The position numbers were made by a program, and so were the translations under genes. From Persicitalea sp963803495 (GTDB lineage Bacteria; Bacteroidota; Bacteroidia; Cytophagales; Spirosomataceae), in the NCBI GenBank assembly GCA_963803495.1, contig CAWDMP010000001.1, forward strand, positions 1 through 64,000: a stretch of DNA of 64,000 nucleotides, read 5' to 3'. The stretch's first letter is position 1. Every line of letters starts with the position of its first letter. This document shows, in pieces, positions 56,963-64,000 of this stretch. The notes under the pieces were generated by a model. That model was not told the DNA's origin and did no database searches. It worked only from the letters and a program-made list of their open reading frames with translations.

Positions 56963-57502
56963 ATGATTGGTACGTTGGAACAAATGGGCTTTCGGCCACA
57001 GCGGCGCTACAACGCCGGGTACCTGGTGCGGGTGCTGCTGGTGCCGACTACCGACGTGGACTACGTACTTACGCCCGACGAGAATCTGCTGATTCCCGAG
57101 TGGGGCATCGGCCTGAAACCGGGCGCGCGGATCTTCGAGATTCTGTGCAGACCGCAGACGGCCACGCTCGTCGACTCGTACCAGGGCGACGGCGCTTACC
57201 AGGGCGAAGTGAGCATTCCGGTGCTGACCGAAGACGACGCGCTGACGCGCTGGGTGGCGCGCTACGAAAAGCACCGCTGGCTGACACTGGCGCAGGATAC
57301 GCTGGGGCGCTGCTACTGCCTGGGACGGCCCGACAACGGCGGCCGCCTGGCCTGGGGGCGGCAGGTGACGGGCCGCAACGTGCAGAGCCTGACGATCAGG
57401 ACGACGATGCTGCACCCGGCCGCGCAGCTGACGACGCTGGACCCGGCGGTGCTTTTTGCGGAGCATCGCTTCGACGCCCGGTTCGACCTGAGTTTTATTT
57501 AA
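56963..57502 (+). CDS. Phage tail-tip/baseplate-region protein of unknown function
   Basis: From ATG 56963 the product has 179 residues; a GTG at 56903 would add 20 residues but would cover the recurring GGTCCTT motif, which is non-coding at its other sites. The protein is beta-rich (VRVLLVPTTDVDYVLTPDENLLIPEWGIGLKPGARIFEIL). It overlaps no neighbour and is 9 bp from the next gene. No family is recognised. Confidence 0.55.
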   Translation: MIGTLEQMGFRPQRRYNAGYLVRVLLVPTTDVDYVLTPDENLLIPEWGIGLKPGARIFEILCRPQTATLVDSYQGDGAYQGEVSIPVLTEDDALTRWVARYEKHRWLTLAQDTLGRCYCLGRPDNGGRLAWGRQVTGRNVQSLTIRTTMLHPAAQLTTLDPAVLFAEHRFDARFDLSFI

Positions 57503-57511
57503 CCCTCACTT

Positions 57512-57844
57512 ATGTTTATCACACGGCAAGGCAATCTTCGAAAGATTCAGTGGGGCGACTCGTTTGAGGCGAGTTTCCGGGTGCGGAAGGATCGCCTGGA
57601 CGTGGACCTGGCCACGTGCGCGATCGACGCCCTGGTGCGCCGCTACCCCACGGACGTGGCGGTGGCGCTGACGCTGGACGTGGAGCTCGATGGCTACGAC
57701 GATCATTACTACATCCACCTGAGCAAACCCGCGGCCGAGATGCGCATCGATGTGCGCCGGTACTGGTACAGCCTGGTGGTGCGGGATGAGAACGGCGAGG
57801 TGGGTACGGCCATCAAGGGGATTTTCGAGATCGTTCACAAATAA
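57512..57844 (+). CDS. Small phage structural-type protein
   Basis: The 110-residue product begins MFITRQGNLRKIQWGDSFEASFRVRKD and is beta-rich throughout (VAVALTLDVELDGYDDHYYIHLSKPAAEMRIDVRRYWYSLVVRDENGEVGT). The pattern, two short strands then a D-x-D-rich repeat, recalls N-terminal attachment domains of phage fibres and baseplate proteins. It lies between the tail-tip and tail-fibre genes. Confidence 0.5.
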   Translation: MFITRQGNLRKIQWGDSFEASFRVRKDRLDVDLATCAIDALVRRYPTDVAVALTLDVELDGYDDHYYIHLSKPAAEMRIDVRRYWYSLVVRDENGEVGTAIKGIFEIVHK

Positions 57845-57857
57845 GGATTTATAGAGG

Positions 57858-58490
57858 ATGGAATACGAAGGAGTAGGCCCGGAAGTGGAATTTGTCGGCG
57901 GACGCGGGCCGCGCGGCTGGACGCCGTTGTTTCAATTTGTGAAAATTTCGGAGGGGCAATTTGCCCTAGCGCTATTCGATTGGACAGGCGGAAAACTGCC
58001 AAAGCCCCCGACGGGGTTCGTAAATGAGACGGAGGTATTGGGTTCTTGGGAGACGGCGACGGTATTCGGTGGGCTGCCTGGCGCGAGTGCCTACGATGTG
58101 TGGATCGAGGAAGGGAACGTAGGCACGAAGGCTGAGTATCTGGAATCGCTGCGCGGGACTGACGGTGAGCTGACGGCTGCCTACCTGGCGCTGGCGGCGC
58201 AGATGAAACAGGCGCACTTGGCAGCGGTGCAGTATAACGCGCTGCTGGTGGCACTGTACGGGTCGTTCCCGACCGCTACGGTAGCGGACATTAGGGGCTT
58301 GGAGTTTGTGCCAATTGATGCCGCCAGCGTAGTGAAGCCCGCTTATTTTGTGGCTCAGCTCAATGGTGTTTTCAAGTACTCGGCCACAGAGATGGGCTTC
58401 GATGACGCCCAAAATATACTGGTCGACGCTTCGGAAAATCGCTGGGTACGAACTAGCCTTTATGAAGACATTTATGATTCAAATCGATGA
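57858..58490 (+). CDS. Tail-fibre-like protein
   Basis: The 210-residue product carries GLPGASAYDVWIEEGNVGTKAEYLESLRG (about 74-103), a module widespread in phage tail fibres (G-x-SAY-x-xW-x-x-x-GN-x-G). The flanks have no other recognised domain. Its stop overlaps the next start (ATGA at 58487), tying it to the second fibre gene. It has no signal peptide. Confidence 0.72.
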   Translation: MEYEGVGPEVEFVGGRGPRGWTPLFQFVKISEGQFALALFDWTGGKLPKPPTGFVNETEVLGSWETATVFGGLPGASAYDVWIEEGNVGTKAEYLESLRGTDGELTAAYLALAAQMKQAHLAAVQYNALLVALYGSFPTATVADIRGLEFVPIDAASVVKPAYFVAQLNGVFKYSATEMGFDDAQNILVDASENRWVRTSLYEDIYDSNR

Positions 58491-59683
58491 AAATGAAGAA
58501 GCTAAAACTGATTGTCTTATTTCTGATGGTATCGGGCCTGGCGCTTGGGCAGAACGCCCAGGTAGCCAAGGATACGATCAATACCCGCTTGCAGGTTGGA
58601 TTGAAATACCCGGCACCTCGGGTGCAGGATCAGGCGGCGGCTATGCGCTACTTGGTAGACTGGACGGCGGCGGGGCTGGCTGGAAAGCTTAGCCTGGCGG
58701 ACTCGGCGAAGTTCTTGCGGGCGGGGTACATCTATAGTAACCCCAACTGGCTGATACTCACGAAGGGCTTCGTCGGTCTTGGTAGTGTCGACAACACGAG
58801 CGACGCGAACAAGCCACTTTCCAGCGCGGCCATCACGGCATTGGCTGGCAAGCAGGCTCTGATCGGGACAGGCGGGCTGAACTTGGACCGGCTAAACCAA
58901 AGCGGAGCGGCATCTGGACAAACGATCCAATGGAATGGCTCGGCCTGGGTAGCGGCGACGCCCGCGACGGGAGCGGATGCGTTGCTAGCTGGAAACAACA
59001 CCTGGACTGATGCGAATACTTTTGCGGGAGGGATATTACCGGCCTCCAATAATGTAGGCACTATCGGGACTTCGACGCGGGGATTTAATACAATTTTTAG
59101 CTACAAATTCCAAAGTCCCGGACAGATTACGGTTGCTTCCAACACCTCTCACATATCTTTTCAATCCAGCGCAGAATATGGTAAGATGTTTAATACAGGG
59201 CGCTGGTTCATAGGGCCTAACCCTGTGGACGATGGGATTACGACGCTCAACGTCGGCGGCAGGATAAAAAGTAATGCCGGCATTGACATTACCGGGCCGG
59301 ATTTCACCAATGGGCTCACCCTGAATGGTGGGAAGATTCTTTTCGCCTACGGAAATCGCCTTGTTATTCAATCGCCAAATTTTACTGGTGGCGGTATTCA
59401 CTTTGGGGGAACATCTCAGCAAACCAGCATCATGCAGGTGCTCTCGACCCCATCTAACCCTGGTGTGTATATTGGGAAGGGTGCCAATACGCCTAACAAA
59501 TCCCAGCCTTCGGCGGGATTAGAGTTAGAATCTGACACACAGGGGATGCTGCCTTTTCGCATGACGGAGGCCAATCGGTTGGCGGTTCAGAACCCGGCTC
59601 CCTGGCTGCACATTCTGCAAACTGATGGCGATGCTGGGATGTACGTTAATAAGCCCGTAGTGGGCTGGACAAAAGTTTATTAA
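58487..59683 (+). CDS. Tail-fibre-like protein with a Sec signal peptide
   Basis: The 398-residue product starts with a signal peptide (MKMKKLKLIVLFLMVSGLALGQ, Sec type) and then has the tail-fibre motif FVGLGSVDNTSDANKPLSSAA (about 93-113), a Gly/Ala/Thr-rich shaft with NNTWTDANTFAGGI, and a beta-helix-like C-terminus (NVGGRIKSNAGIDITGPDFTNGLTLNGG). A fibre that should be assembled in the cytoplasm would not need export, so the signal is unexpected. Either it is a secreted form, or the phage fibre is assembled outside. A start at the third codon (MKKLKL) leaves the signal intact. Confidence 0.72.
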   Translation: MKMKKLKLIVLFLMVSGLALGQNAQVAKDTINTRLQVGLKYPAPRVQDQAAAMRYLVDWTAAGLAGKLSLADSAKFLRAGYIYSNPNWLILTKGFVGLGSVDNTSDANKPLSSAAITALAGKQALIGTGGLNLDRLNQSGAASGQTIQWNGSAWVAATPATGADALLAGNNTWTDANTFAGGILPASNNVGTIGTSTRGFNTIFSYKFQSPGQITVASNTSHISFQSSAEYGKMFNTGRWFIGPNPVDDGITTLNVGGRIKSNAGIDITGPDFTNGLTLNGGKILFAYGNRLVIQSPNFTGGGIHFGGTSQQTSIMQVLSTPSNPGVYIGKGANTPNKSQPSAGLELESDTQGMLPFRMTEANRLAVQNPAPWLHILQTDGDAGMYVNKPVVGWTKVY

Positions 59684-59703
59684 CCAATTATTAAATCCTG
59701 AAT

Positions 59704-60078
59704 ATGAAACGTCTGATTGCGATTTCCTTTTTCCTGTTTGCCTTCTCGTCAGCCAACGCCCAGAGCGTGGACATCGCGCTGAAGCCCTTTCCGCTCGAAA
59801 TTCCCGACGTCAACAACCTGAAAGTCGTTCCGATCGGGGCGTTGATAAAATCGGCTGACCCCTCGGATAGCACGAAGTTTATCTACACTCAGCAGATTTA
59901 CTACGAGCTCAGCCGGACCGACGGCCGGGCGGTGGAATCCAAAAACATCGTGGTACCCGAGCGGATGATGGTGCTGCTGGTGAATTATCAGAAAGGCGAG
60001 TTGACGGTGAACGAGACGTACGAGGTCAACGCTTACCTGGCGTATTTCAATCCGAAAATCGAGATTAGGGAAGAATGA
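59704..60078 (+). CDS. Small exported protein of the fibre block
   Basis: The 124-residue product has a Sec signal peptide (residues 1-19, ending ANAQ) and a compact beta-rich mature part (VDIALKPFPLEIPDVNNLKVVPIG). Its stop overlaps the next start (ATGA at 60075). No family is recognised. It is the third gene in the element with a clear Sec signal and no lipobox. Confidence 0.68.
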   Translation: MKRLIAISFFLFAFSSANAQSVDIALKPFPLEIPDVNNLKVVPIGALIKSADPSDSTKFIYTQQIYYELSRTDGRAVESKNIVVPERMMVLLVNYQKGELTVNETYEVNAYLAYFNPKIEIREE

Positions 60079-60464
60079 CAAACTACCCGGAGATTCGCGT
60101 CGAGAAGTATTTCCAGACGGATAAGAATGATCTTTTCACGGTCTGTGAAGACTGCTGGGTCGAGATTCTGGGACCGGGGGAAGGTGTGTTGATCCCGGCC
60201 GGGTTCGTGACTGATTTTGCGAGTGTGCCCCAATGGATGTGGGGCATCATTCCGCCACACGGCAAGATGGCCAACGCCGCGATCGTACACGATTATATGT
60301 ACGATAATCGGCAGTATGAGCGGGTATTGGGCATCGACGGGGCGCGGGCTTTTGCCAATGCGCTGTTCCTGAGCAATATGCTTAGGGCGGGGGTGCCTTC
60401 CAAGCAGGCACATTTGTACTACCTGGCTGTGAGGTGGTTTGGAAAAAAATGGTGGGTGAGTTGA
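60075..60464 (+). CDS. DUF1353 family phage protein
   Basis: The 129-residue product matches DUF1353: a strand-rich start, then IPAGFVTDFASVPQWMWGIIPPHGKMANAAIVHDYMYD, where the DFAS and HDY residues are the family's conserved positions. DUF1353 proteins are common in phages of many hosts, often near tail and lysis genes; their role is unknown. It overlaps the previous gene by 4 bp and ends before a terminator. Confidence 0.85.
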   Translation: MTNYPEIRVEKYFQTDKNDLFTVCEDCWVEILGPGEGVLIPAGFVTDFASVPQWMWGIIPPHGKMANAAIVHDYMYDNRQYERVLGIDGARAFANALFLSNMLRAGVPSKQAHLYYLAVRWFGKKWWVS

Positions 60465-60495
60465 AAGACTAGGTAGTTAAGGTTTAGGTGTGTTA

Positions 60496-60528
60496 CAGCC
60501 CGGATGCGATGCATCCGGGCTGTTTTTT
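60496..60528 (+). terminator. Intrinsic terminator between tail-fibre and head blocks
   Basis: CAGCCCGGATGC and GCATCCGGGCTG form a perfect 12-bp stem with loop GAT, followed by six T. GGTCCTTGA starts at 60529, directly after the T-run. Confidence 0.92.
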
Positions 60529-60586
60529 GGTCCTTGAATTGGCGGGAAAATGGCTTTTCCTTCGTAGCTGCTAAGTTGAAAGACTG

Positions 60587-60594
60587 TATCCACA
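60587..60594 (+). promoter_or_regulatory. TATCCACA element upstream of the head-protease gene
   Basis: TATCCACA(C) occurs here about 90 bp before the S49 peptidase gene; the same word precedes two other head genes (62081-62097, 63099-63106). The stretch 60530-60683 otherwise holds no gene. Confidence 0.35.
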
Positions 60595-60683
60595 CTAAGT
60601 GGAATTGAAATCTGCTTATGTCGAGGACATTGATGTCGCCGACATCCGCTTCAATTTGACCTATTATTAATGATCGCGATGTA

Positions 60684-61532
60684 ATGCTTGCAGAGACTTT
60701 TTCGGGGCTATGGTACCTCCATGAGCCCTTTGCGGCGCGGATGCGGGAAATGATGGTGCCTCGGTTACTGGCGGGGAAAGACCCGCTGCCGGGGCACCTG
60801 AAGATTGACGCAAATCTTGATCCTTACGGGAAAGACGGGAGCTTCGACCCGGACGTCGCGATGATGAATCGGTTTTTGAAAGCGGGCGGCGGCGAAGTGG
60901 CGGTAATACCGATCGAGGGCGCGATGAGTCGCTTCGGCATTTGTGGCATGGGCAACGAGTTCACGGCCCGGATGCTGGCAATCGCGGCCATTGAGCCGAC
61001 GATCAAAGCGGTAGTGCTGAAAGGGCACACGCCGGGCGGCTCGGTGGACTCGATCGAGATGCTGGCCGACACGATCAGGGGTTTTCCCAAGGCTATAGTC
61101 GGCTACGTGAATGGCATGGTGGCCAGCGCGGGGGTATTTGCCTTTTCGCAGACGGACGCGACGGTGATGGAGAATTCGGCGATGGCCGAGTACGGTAGCA
61201 TCGGGGTGTTAAACGTACACGTGGATCAGAGCGGTGCGCTGGAAAAGGCGGGAATCAAGGTGCGGATCTACCGGGCCAGTGAATCGGTGGATAAGGCGAG
61301 GTTCAACGCAGTGGAGCCGCTGACGGCTGAGCTCGCGCAGAAGATGCAGGATGAGCTGGACATGGCCATGACGCTTTTCAAAGGCTACGTGCGGCGGGGC
61401 CGGGCCGGAAAACTGACCTCGGAGGAGGTATTTACGGGTAAAATGTACAAAGGCAAAGACGCGCAGCGGCTGGGCCTGGTGGATAAGCTGGGCGGGTTGG
61501 GCGATGCGATCCAACTCGCTCGGAAACTCTAA
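60684..61532 (+). CDS. S49 family peptidase, probable phage head-maturation protease
   Basis: The 282-residue product is of the SppA/S49 type: strand VAVIPIEGAMS, VVLKGHTPGGSVDSIEMLAD (oxyanion region), and the nucleophile Ser148 in NGMVASAGVFAFS. Further SppA-like segments are YGSIGVLN and VFTGKMYKGKDAQRLGLVDKLGG. It has no signal peptide, which fits a cytoplasmic capsid protease rather than a signal-peptide peptidase. It is followed by a coiled-coil protein and the capsid gene, the usual protease-scaffold-capsid order. Confidence 0.88.
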   Translation: MLAETFSGLWYLHEPFAARMREMMVPRLLAGKDPLPGHLKIDANLDPYGKDGSFDPDVAMMNRFLKAGGGEVAVIPIEGAMSRFGICGMGNEFTARMLAIAAIEPTIKAVVLKGHTPGGSVDSIEMLADTIRGFPKAIVGYVNGMVASAGVFAFSQTDATVMENSAMAEYGSIGVLNVHVDQSGALEKAGIKVRIYRASESVDKARFNAVEPLTAELAQKMQDELDMAMTLFKGYVRRGRAGKLTSEEVFTGKMYKGKDAQRLGLVDKLGGLGDAIQLARKL

Positions 61533-61556
61533 TTTTTCAATTTTCAATTATATAAA

Positions 61557-61988
61557 ATGGGCAAGATGAAGCAATTGGCAGCGGTGATTACGGATTTGTT
61601 TCCGAAGAGCGACAAGGCGGTTTCGGAGAAACTGTCGACGGAGGAATTTAACGAATTTTCGGCCGAAGTAACGGAGCTGAACAAGCGACTGGAAGCGCAG
61701 GTGGAAGGCAATAAGAAAGTGGTGGCCGACCTGAACGCAAAGATAGCGGAGCTTTCGGAAGTGAAGGGTAAGCTGGAAGCGGCCGAGCAATTGGTGGCGG
61801 GCAGCAAGGCGAAGCTGGCTACGGTGATCGGGGAGCGCGATAAGTACAAGGCACATTACGAAAAGGCAGCTGAGGCGGGGATGACGGAAGGCGAAGCCGA
61901 CTCGAACAGCCAGGGCGCGACGAAGAAGCTGTCGGGCTACAATGCTCAGGCGGTGGAGCTTTTTAATAAGGTTCACGGCGGGAAGTGA
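61557..61988 (+). CDS. Coiled-coil protein, probable capsid scaffold
   Basis: The 143-residue product is almost all charged coiled coil (FNEFSAEVTELNKRLEAQVEGNKKVVADLNAKIAEL onward) with a flexible Gly/Ser segment (EGEADSNSQGATKK) and a short C-terminal motif (GYNAQAVELFNKVHGGK). It lies between the protease and capsid genes, where scaffolds are found. The start at 61557 is preceded by an A/T-rich leader. Confidence 0.72.
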   Translation: MGKMKQLAAVITDLFPKSDKAVSEKLSTEEFNEFSAEVTELNKRLEAQVEGNKKVVADLNAKIAELSEVKGKLEAAEQLVAGSKAKLATVIGERDKYKAHYEKAAEAGMTEGEADSNSQGATKKLSGYNAQAVELFNKVHGGK

Positions 61989-61992
61989 AAAG

Positions 61993-62050
61993 GGTGAACG
62001 GTTAACGGCGGTCCGTCGCTACGGTTAACGGTTAACGGTTAACGGTTAAC
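61993..62050. repeat. Heptanucleotide repeat, unit GGTTAAC
   Basis: GGTGAAC and GGTTAAC open the array at 61993; after a 16-bp interruption four perfect GGTTAAC units follow at 62023-62050. The unit is the same as at 56197, and is itself near-palindromic (GTTAAC). Confidence 0.65.
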
Positions 62051-62080
62051 GGGCTTCCTGGCACAATTCATAAGCAACAG

Positions 62081-62097
62081 TATCCACATTATCCACA
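62081..62097 (+). promoter_or_regulatory. Tandem TATCCACA/TTATCCACA elements before the capsid gene
   Basis: TATCCACA (62081-62088) and TTATCCACA (62089-62097) are adjacent, 18 bp before the capsid ATG, followed by a T-rich stretch. TTATCCACA is an exact DnaA-box sequence. The same word and spacing occur before the next gene. Confidence 0.4.
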
Positions 62098-62115
62098 CTT
62101 TTTTAATTTTTTCTG

Positions 62116-63084
62116 ATGACGAAGATTATTGATTTTTCAAACTTTGCCGACGAGCTGATGACGACCGTCGATGGCAACGGGGCGGTGATCCGCGACTCGG
62201 TGGTGTACGGGGCGGAGAGCCTGGGCGAGGACTTCACGGTGCTACAGACCCGCGACCGCGCGGCCCTGGTACGCATGGACGTGAAGGATGGCTTTGCGCC
62301 CGCTTCGGACAATTTCGTGCCCAAGCAGGTGCTGGAAGTGAAATCGCGTTTTGCGAGCTTCAAGGAGGCCGACATCGATCTGGAGATCAAGCTGAGCGAC
62401 ATCAAGGAGGCTTACCAGAGCTACCTGGGCTGGATCAAAACCAAAGGCCAGACGCTCAACGACGTGTACGAGAAACCGTTCGAGCTGTACTTCCTGGATT
62501 ACATCCTGGCGCGTCACTTCGAGTTTATACGGCTCAAAACGGCCTGGAAGGGCGTGTACAACGCGGCCGGTACCGGCGCGGGTTCGATCGCGGATGGTTT
62601 CATCGCGGCTTTTGCGGCCGGACGGGCCGTGACGGGCGATATTCCCGCCAGCCACGTGTTCACGGGCGCGGCCATCACGGCTACCAACGCCTACGACCAG
62701 TTCAACGGCGTGGCCAACCTGCTGGCAACTGAAAACGAGAAGCTGCTGGCCGAAATGCTGAACGTGTACTGCTCGCTGACGGCTTACGACAACTATCGGA
62801 AGAACCGCCGGACGCTCTACAAGGAGCACGTGGGACCGGGCGACCGTCCCTTGGAGCTCGACGACTACTCGAACATGAAGTTCAAGGTCGATCCCGGTTT
62901 GGCGGGTAAGAACACGATCGTGATCACGCCGAAGAAAAACATGCTCTTCGTGGTGAATGAGGATCTGGACAAATTCCACATCAACATCGTGAAGGACATC
63001 AAATCGTTCAAGATTTCGATCCGGGTGAGCGTGGGCTTCGATTACGCTTCGCCGACCTGGACGTATTTGAACAACCAGGTATAG
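62116..63084 (+). CDS. Probable major capsid protein
   Basis: The 322-residue product follows the protease and scaffold-like genes. It begins TKIIDFSNFADELMTTV and contains a central helix-rich part (KEADIDLEIKLSDIKEAYQSYLGWI) and a C-terminal part rich in beta strand (NTIVITPKKNMLFVVNEDLDKFHINIVKDIKSFKISIRVSVGFDYA), consistent with an HK97-fold capsid subunit. Gene order and length are the main support; no short motif is diagnostic. A strongly expressed gene is suggested by its conserved leader. Confidence 0.72.
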   Translation: MTKIIDFSNFADELMTTVDGNGAVIRDSVVYGAESLGEDFTVLQTRDRAALVRMDVKDGFAPASDNFVPKQVLEVKSRFASFKEADIDLEIKLSDIKEAYQSYLGWIKTKGQTLNDVYEKPFELYFLDYILARHFEFIRLKTAWKGVYNAAGTGAGSIADGFIAAFAAGRAVTGDIPASHVFTGAAITATNAYDQFNGVANLLATENEKLLAEMLNVYCSLTAYDNYRKNRRTLYKEHVGPGDRPLELDDYSNMKFKVDPGLAGKNTIVITPKKNMLFVVNEDLDKFHINIVKDIKSFKISIRVSVGFDYASPTWTYLNNQV

Positions 63085-63098
63085 TTCTCTTTTTCATC

Positions 63099-63106
63099 TA
63101 TCCACA
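63099..63106 (+). promoter_or_regulatory. TATCCACA element before the gene at 63124
   Basis: TATCCACA is 17 bp before the ATG, followed by a T-rich stretch, the same layout as at 62081-62116. Confidence 0.4.
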
Positions 63107-63123
63107 CCTTTTATTTTTTTGAC

Positions 63124-63819
63124 ATGAAGATTCTTAATTTTTTGATGGCCCTCGGCCTGGTGATGGTGGCGGCCGCGGTGACGGTGACGACGCAAAACCC
63201 GCTGATGGGCCTGGCGGCCGCGAGCTTGACGGCGGTGGCAGTCGAGCAACTCTTCGGCTTTTCGCTGGTGGACTTGGGCGGCTCGTTGAATTTGCTGGCG
63301 ATTACGGGCTTGAAGCGTAAGGCACAAACCCTGACGATCGGCGGCGCGAAGCGGCTCTTCCTGGCGCTGACGGAGGATATTGCCAATGAGTTCCTGACTT
63401 ATGAGCTGGCGAAGAGCACTGGCGAGTATAGCGGCGCGATTCCGCTGGTAGTAGGTAAGATGTTTGTCGAAATCGAAGCCTGGTACGATACGTCGAAGTT
63501 CGATACTGAAATGAAGATCGGGGCGGGCTTTTCGCAAGGCATGGAGTTCAAGGTGCTGGGCTATGATAAGGACATCGTGAAGCTGACGGCGCTGCTGCTG
63601 GACACGCCGGTGATCGCCATTATCCAGGGTAACGACGATTCGCGCTACTGCCTGGGTCAGAAGTACATTCCGTTGATGTTCGAGATGAAGAGTGTGCTGC
63701 CTGAAAAGGGTACGGCCCGCAAGGAGGCCACTTTTATGGCCAAGCAGGACGGAATGCAGATTCCCGCCTTCCCGCTGAACGCCGATGTGACGTTCGACGT
63801 GACGCCGTTGACGGTATAA
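63124..63819 (+). CDS. Phage head-region protein with hydrophobic N-terminus
   Basis: The 231-residue product begins with two hydrophobic segments (MKILNFLMALGLVMVAAAVTV and LMGLAAASLTAVAVEQLFGF), then a soluble beta-rich part (QTLTIGGAKRLFLALTED to FDVTPLTV). It directly follows the capsid gene with the same style of leader. It might be a minor capsid or decoration protein; the membrane-like N-terminus is unusual for a capsid component. No family is recognised. Confidence 0.6.
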   Translation: MKILNFLMALGLVMVAAAVTVTTQNPLMGLAAASLTAVAVEQLFGFSLVDLGGSLNLLAITGLKRKAQTLTIGGAKRLFLALTEDIANEFLTYELAKSTGEYSGAIPLVVGKMFVEIEAWYDTSKFDTEMKIGAGFSQGMEFKVLGYDKDIVKLTALLLDTPVIAIIQGNDDSRYCLGQKYIPLMFEMKSVLPEKGTARKEATFMAKQDGMQIPAFPLNADVTFDVTPLTV

Positions 63820-63825
63820 CCCACC

Positions 63826-63852
63826 GGGGAGCTGGCCGAAGGCGGGCTCCCC
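63826..63852 (+). terminator. Possible terminator after the gene at 63124
   Basis: GGGGAGC and GCTCCCC form a 7-bp stem around 13 bases, followed by only a weak T-rich stretch. Confidence 0.45.
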
Positions 63853-63867
63853 ACTTCTTTTATTACG

Positions 63868-64000
63868 ATGGCAAAATTTGAGTTTAGTGTGGCGAAGTCG
63901 GATGATTACGTCTTCGTGAACGGCAACACGCGGTATCTGAGCGATTGCAGCCAGGCTGACCTGGCGGTGTTGGCCAAGAACGGCGACAAGCGAGTGAAGC
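63868..64000 (+). CDS. Start of a further phage gene, cut by the window end
   Basis: An open frame from ATG 63868 runs to the last base and begins MAKFEFSVAKSDDYVFVNGN, continuing in frame with acidic and Lys-rich sequence. Only about 44 residues are visible, too few to assign a family. The A/T-rich leader and terminator upstream support a real start. Confidence 0.55.
   Translation, partial: MAKFEFSVAKSDDYVFVNGNTRYLSDCSQADLAVLAKNGDKRVK

Larger units (their letters stand above)
35451..64000 (+). mobile_element. Integrated phage-like element at tRNA-Glu, left end visible, right end outside the window
   Basis: From the 3' end of the tRNA gene to the window edge lie an integrase and 30-odd genes nearly all on the + strand, with frequent ATGA-type overlaps and intrinsic terminators between blocks. 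Portal, tail tape measure, tail fibre, S49 protease, scaffold-like and capsid-like products mark it as a tailed-phage genome or a derivative. The left boundary is placed in the tRNA T arm by analogy with other tRNA-integrating elements; no second copy of the tRNA 3' end is visible. No terminase, repressor, or replication gene is seen, so these lie further right or are missing. Confidence 0.85.

Noticed and set aside
52187..61988. Contractile injection system or tailocin instead of a phage
   Set aside because: Portal-like, S49 protease, scaffold-like and capsid-like genes are present, and no sheath, baseplate spike or AAA ATPase gene typical of such systems is seen.
62081..62097. Adjacent DnaA-box-like words as a replication origin
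   Set aside because: Only two boxes are adjacent, there is no AT-rich unwinding array or replication gene nearby, and the word recurs singly before other head genes; a leader element explains it better.

Overview
The window reads as a chromosomal segment of a GC-rich member of the Bacteroidota, most likely Cytophagales (Spirosoma/Dyadobacter-like). Supporting this are a SusC/SusD pair, an OmpA protein with PD40 repeats, CxxCH-type periplasmic dehydrogenases, and promoters of the Bacteroidota form (TTG/TTTG, about 20 bp, TAnnTTTG). Shine-Dalgarno sites are scarce, and A/T-rich leaders precede many starts.

Bases 1 to about 35,400 are host chromosome. The left part carries a susCD operon (susC broken by several indels), a divergent IclR regulator with an exo-sialidase, a leftward block (DinB-like protein, Crp/Fnr regulator, SDR dehydrogenase, Tat-exported TIM-barrel protein, large heme-binding dehydrogenase, membrane protein), and a compact metal-homeostasis locus. 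That locus holds a TonB-dependent receptor, a lipoprotein, a Fur/Zur-type repressor and a MerC-like membrane protein. Two identical operator arms (TGCAAC-N3-GTTGCA) sit on the -33 elements of the receptor and merC promoters. After it come a class A beta-lactamase-like hydrolase, an IlvD/Edd sugar-acid dehydratase, a frameshifted SDR, a PolX-type protein with a degenerate polymerase site, a frameshifted OmpA/PD40 protein, and two M14 carboxypeptidase paralogues (both disrupted) flanking rpe, ligA and dapA.

A tRNA-Glu(UUC) gene at 35404-35475 marks the left end of an integrated phage-like element that runs off the right edge. It has an IntDOT-like tyrosine recombinase, an AT-rich cargo gene between terminators, an HTH-amidoligase fusion with a small acidic partner, a portal-like protein, a large secreted protein, a probable lysis cassette with an out-of-frame overlapping gene pair, a tail module with a 1331-residue tape measure, tail-fibre genes (some encoding Sec signal peptides), and finally a head module (S49 protease, scaffold-like coiled coil, probable major capsid protein). 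Head genes follow tail genes, and I see no terminase, repressor or replication gene in the window.

Genome-level oddities: about a dozen frame disruptions in otherwise conserved genes (sequencing error or decay), intergenic heptanucleotide repeats with a different unit at each of several loci, a pair of co-varying small hairpins, and two recurring intergenic motifs in the phage part (GGTCCTT after terminators; TATCCACA before head genes).
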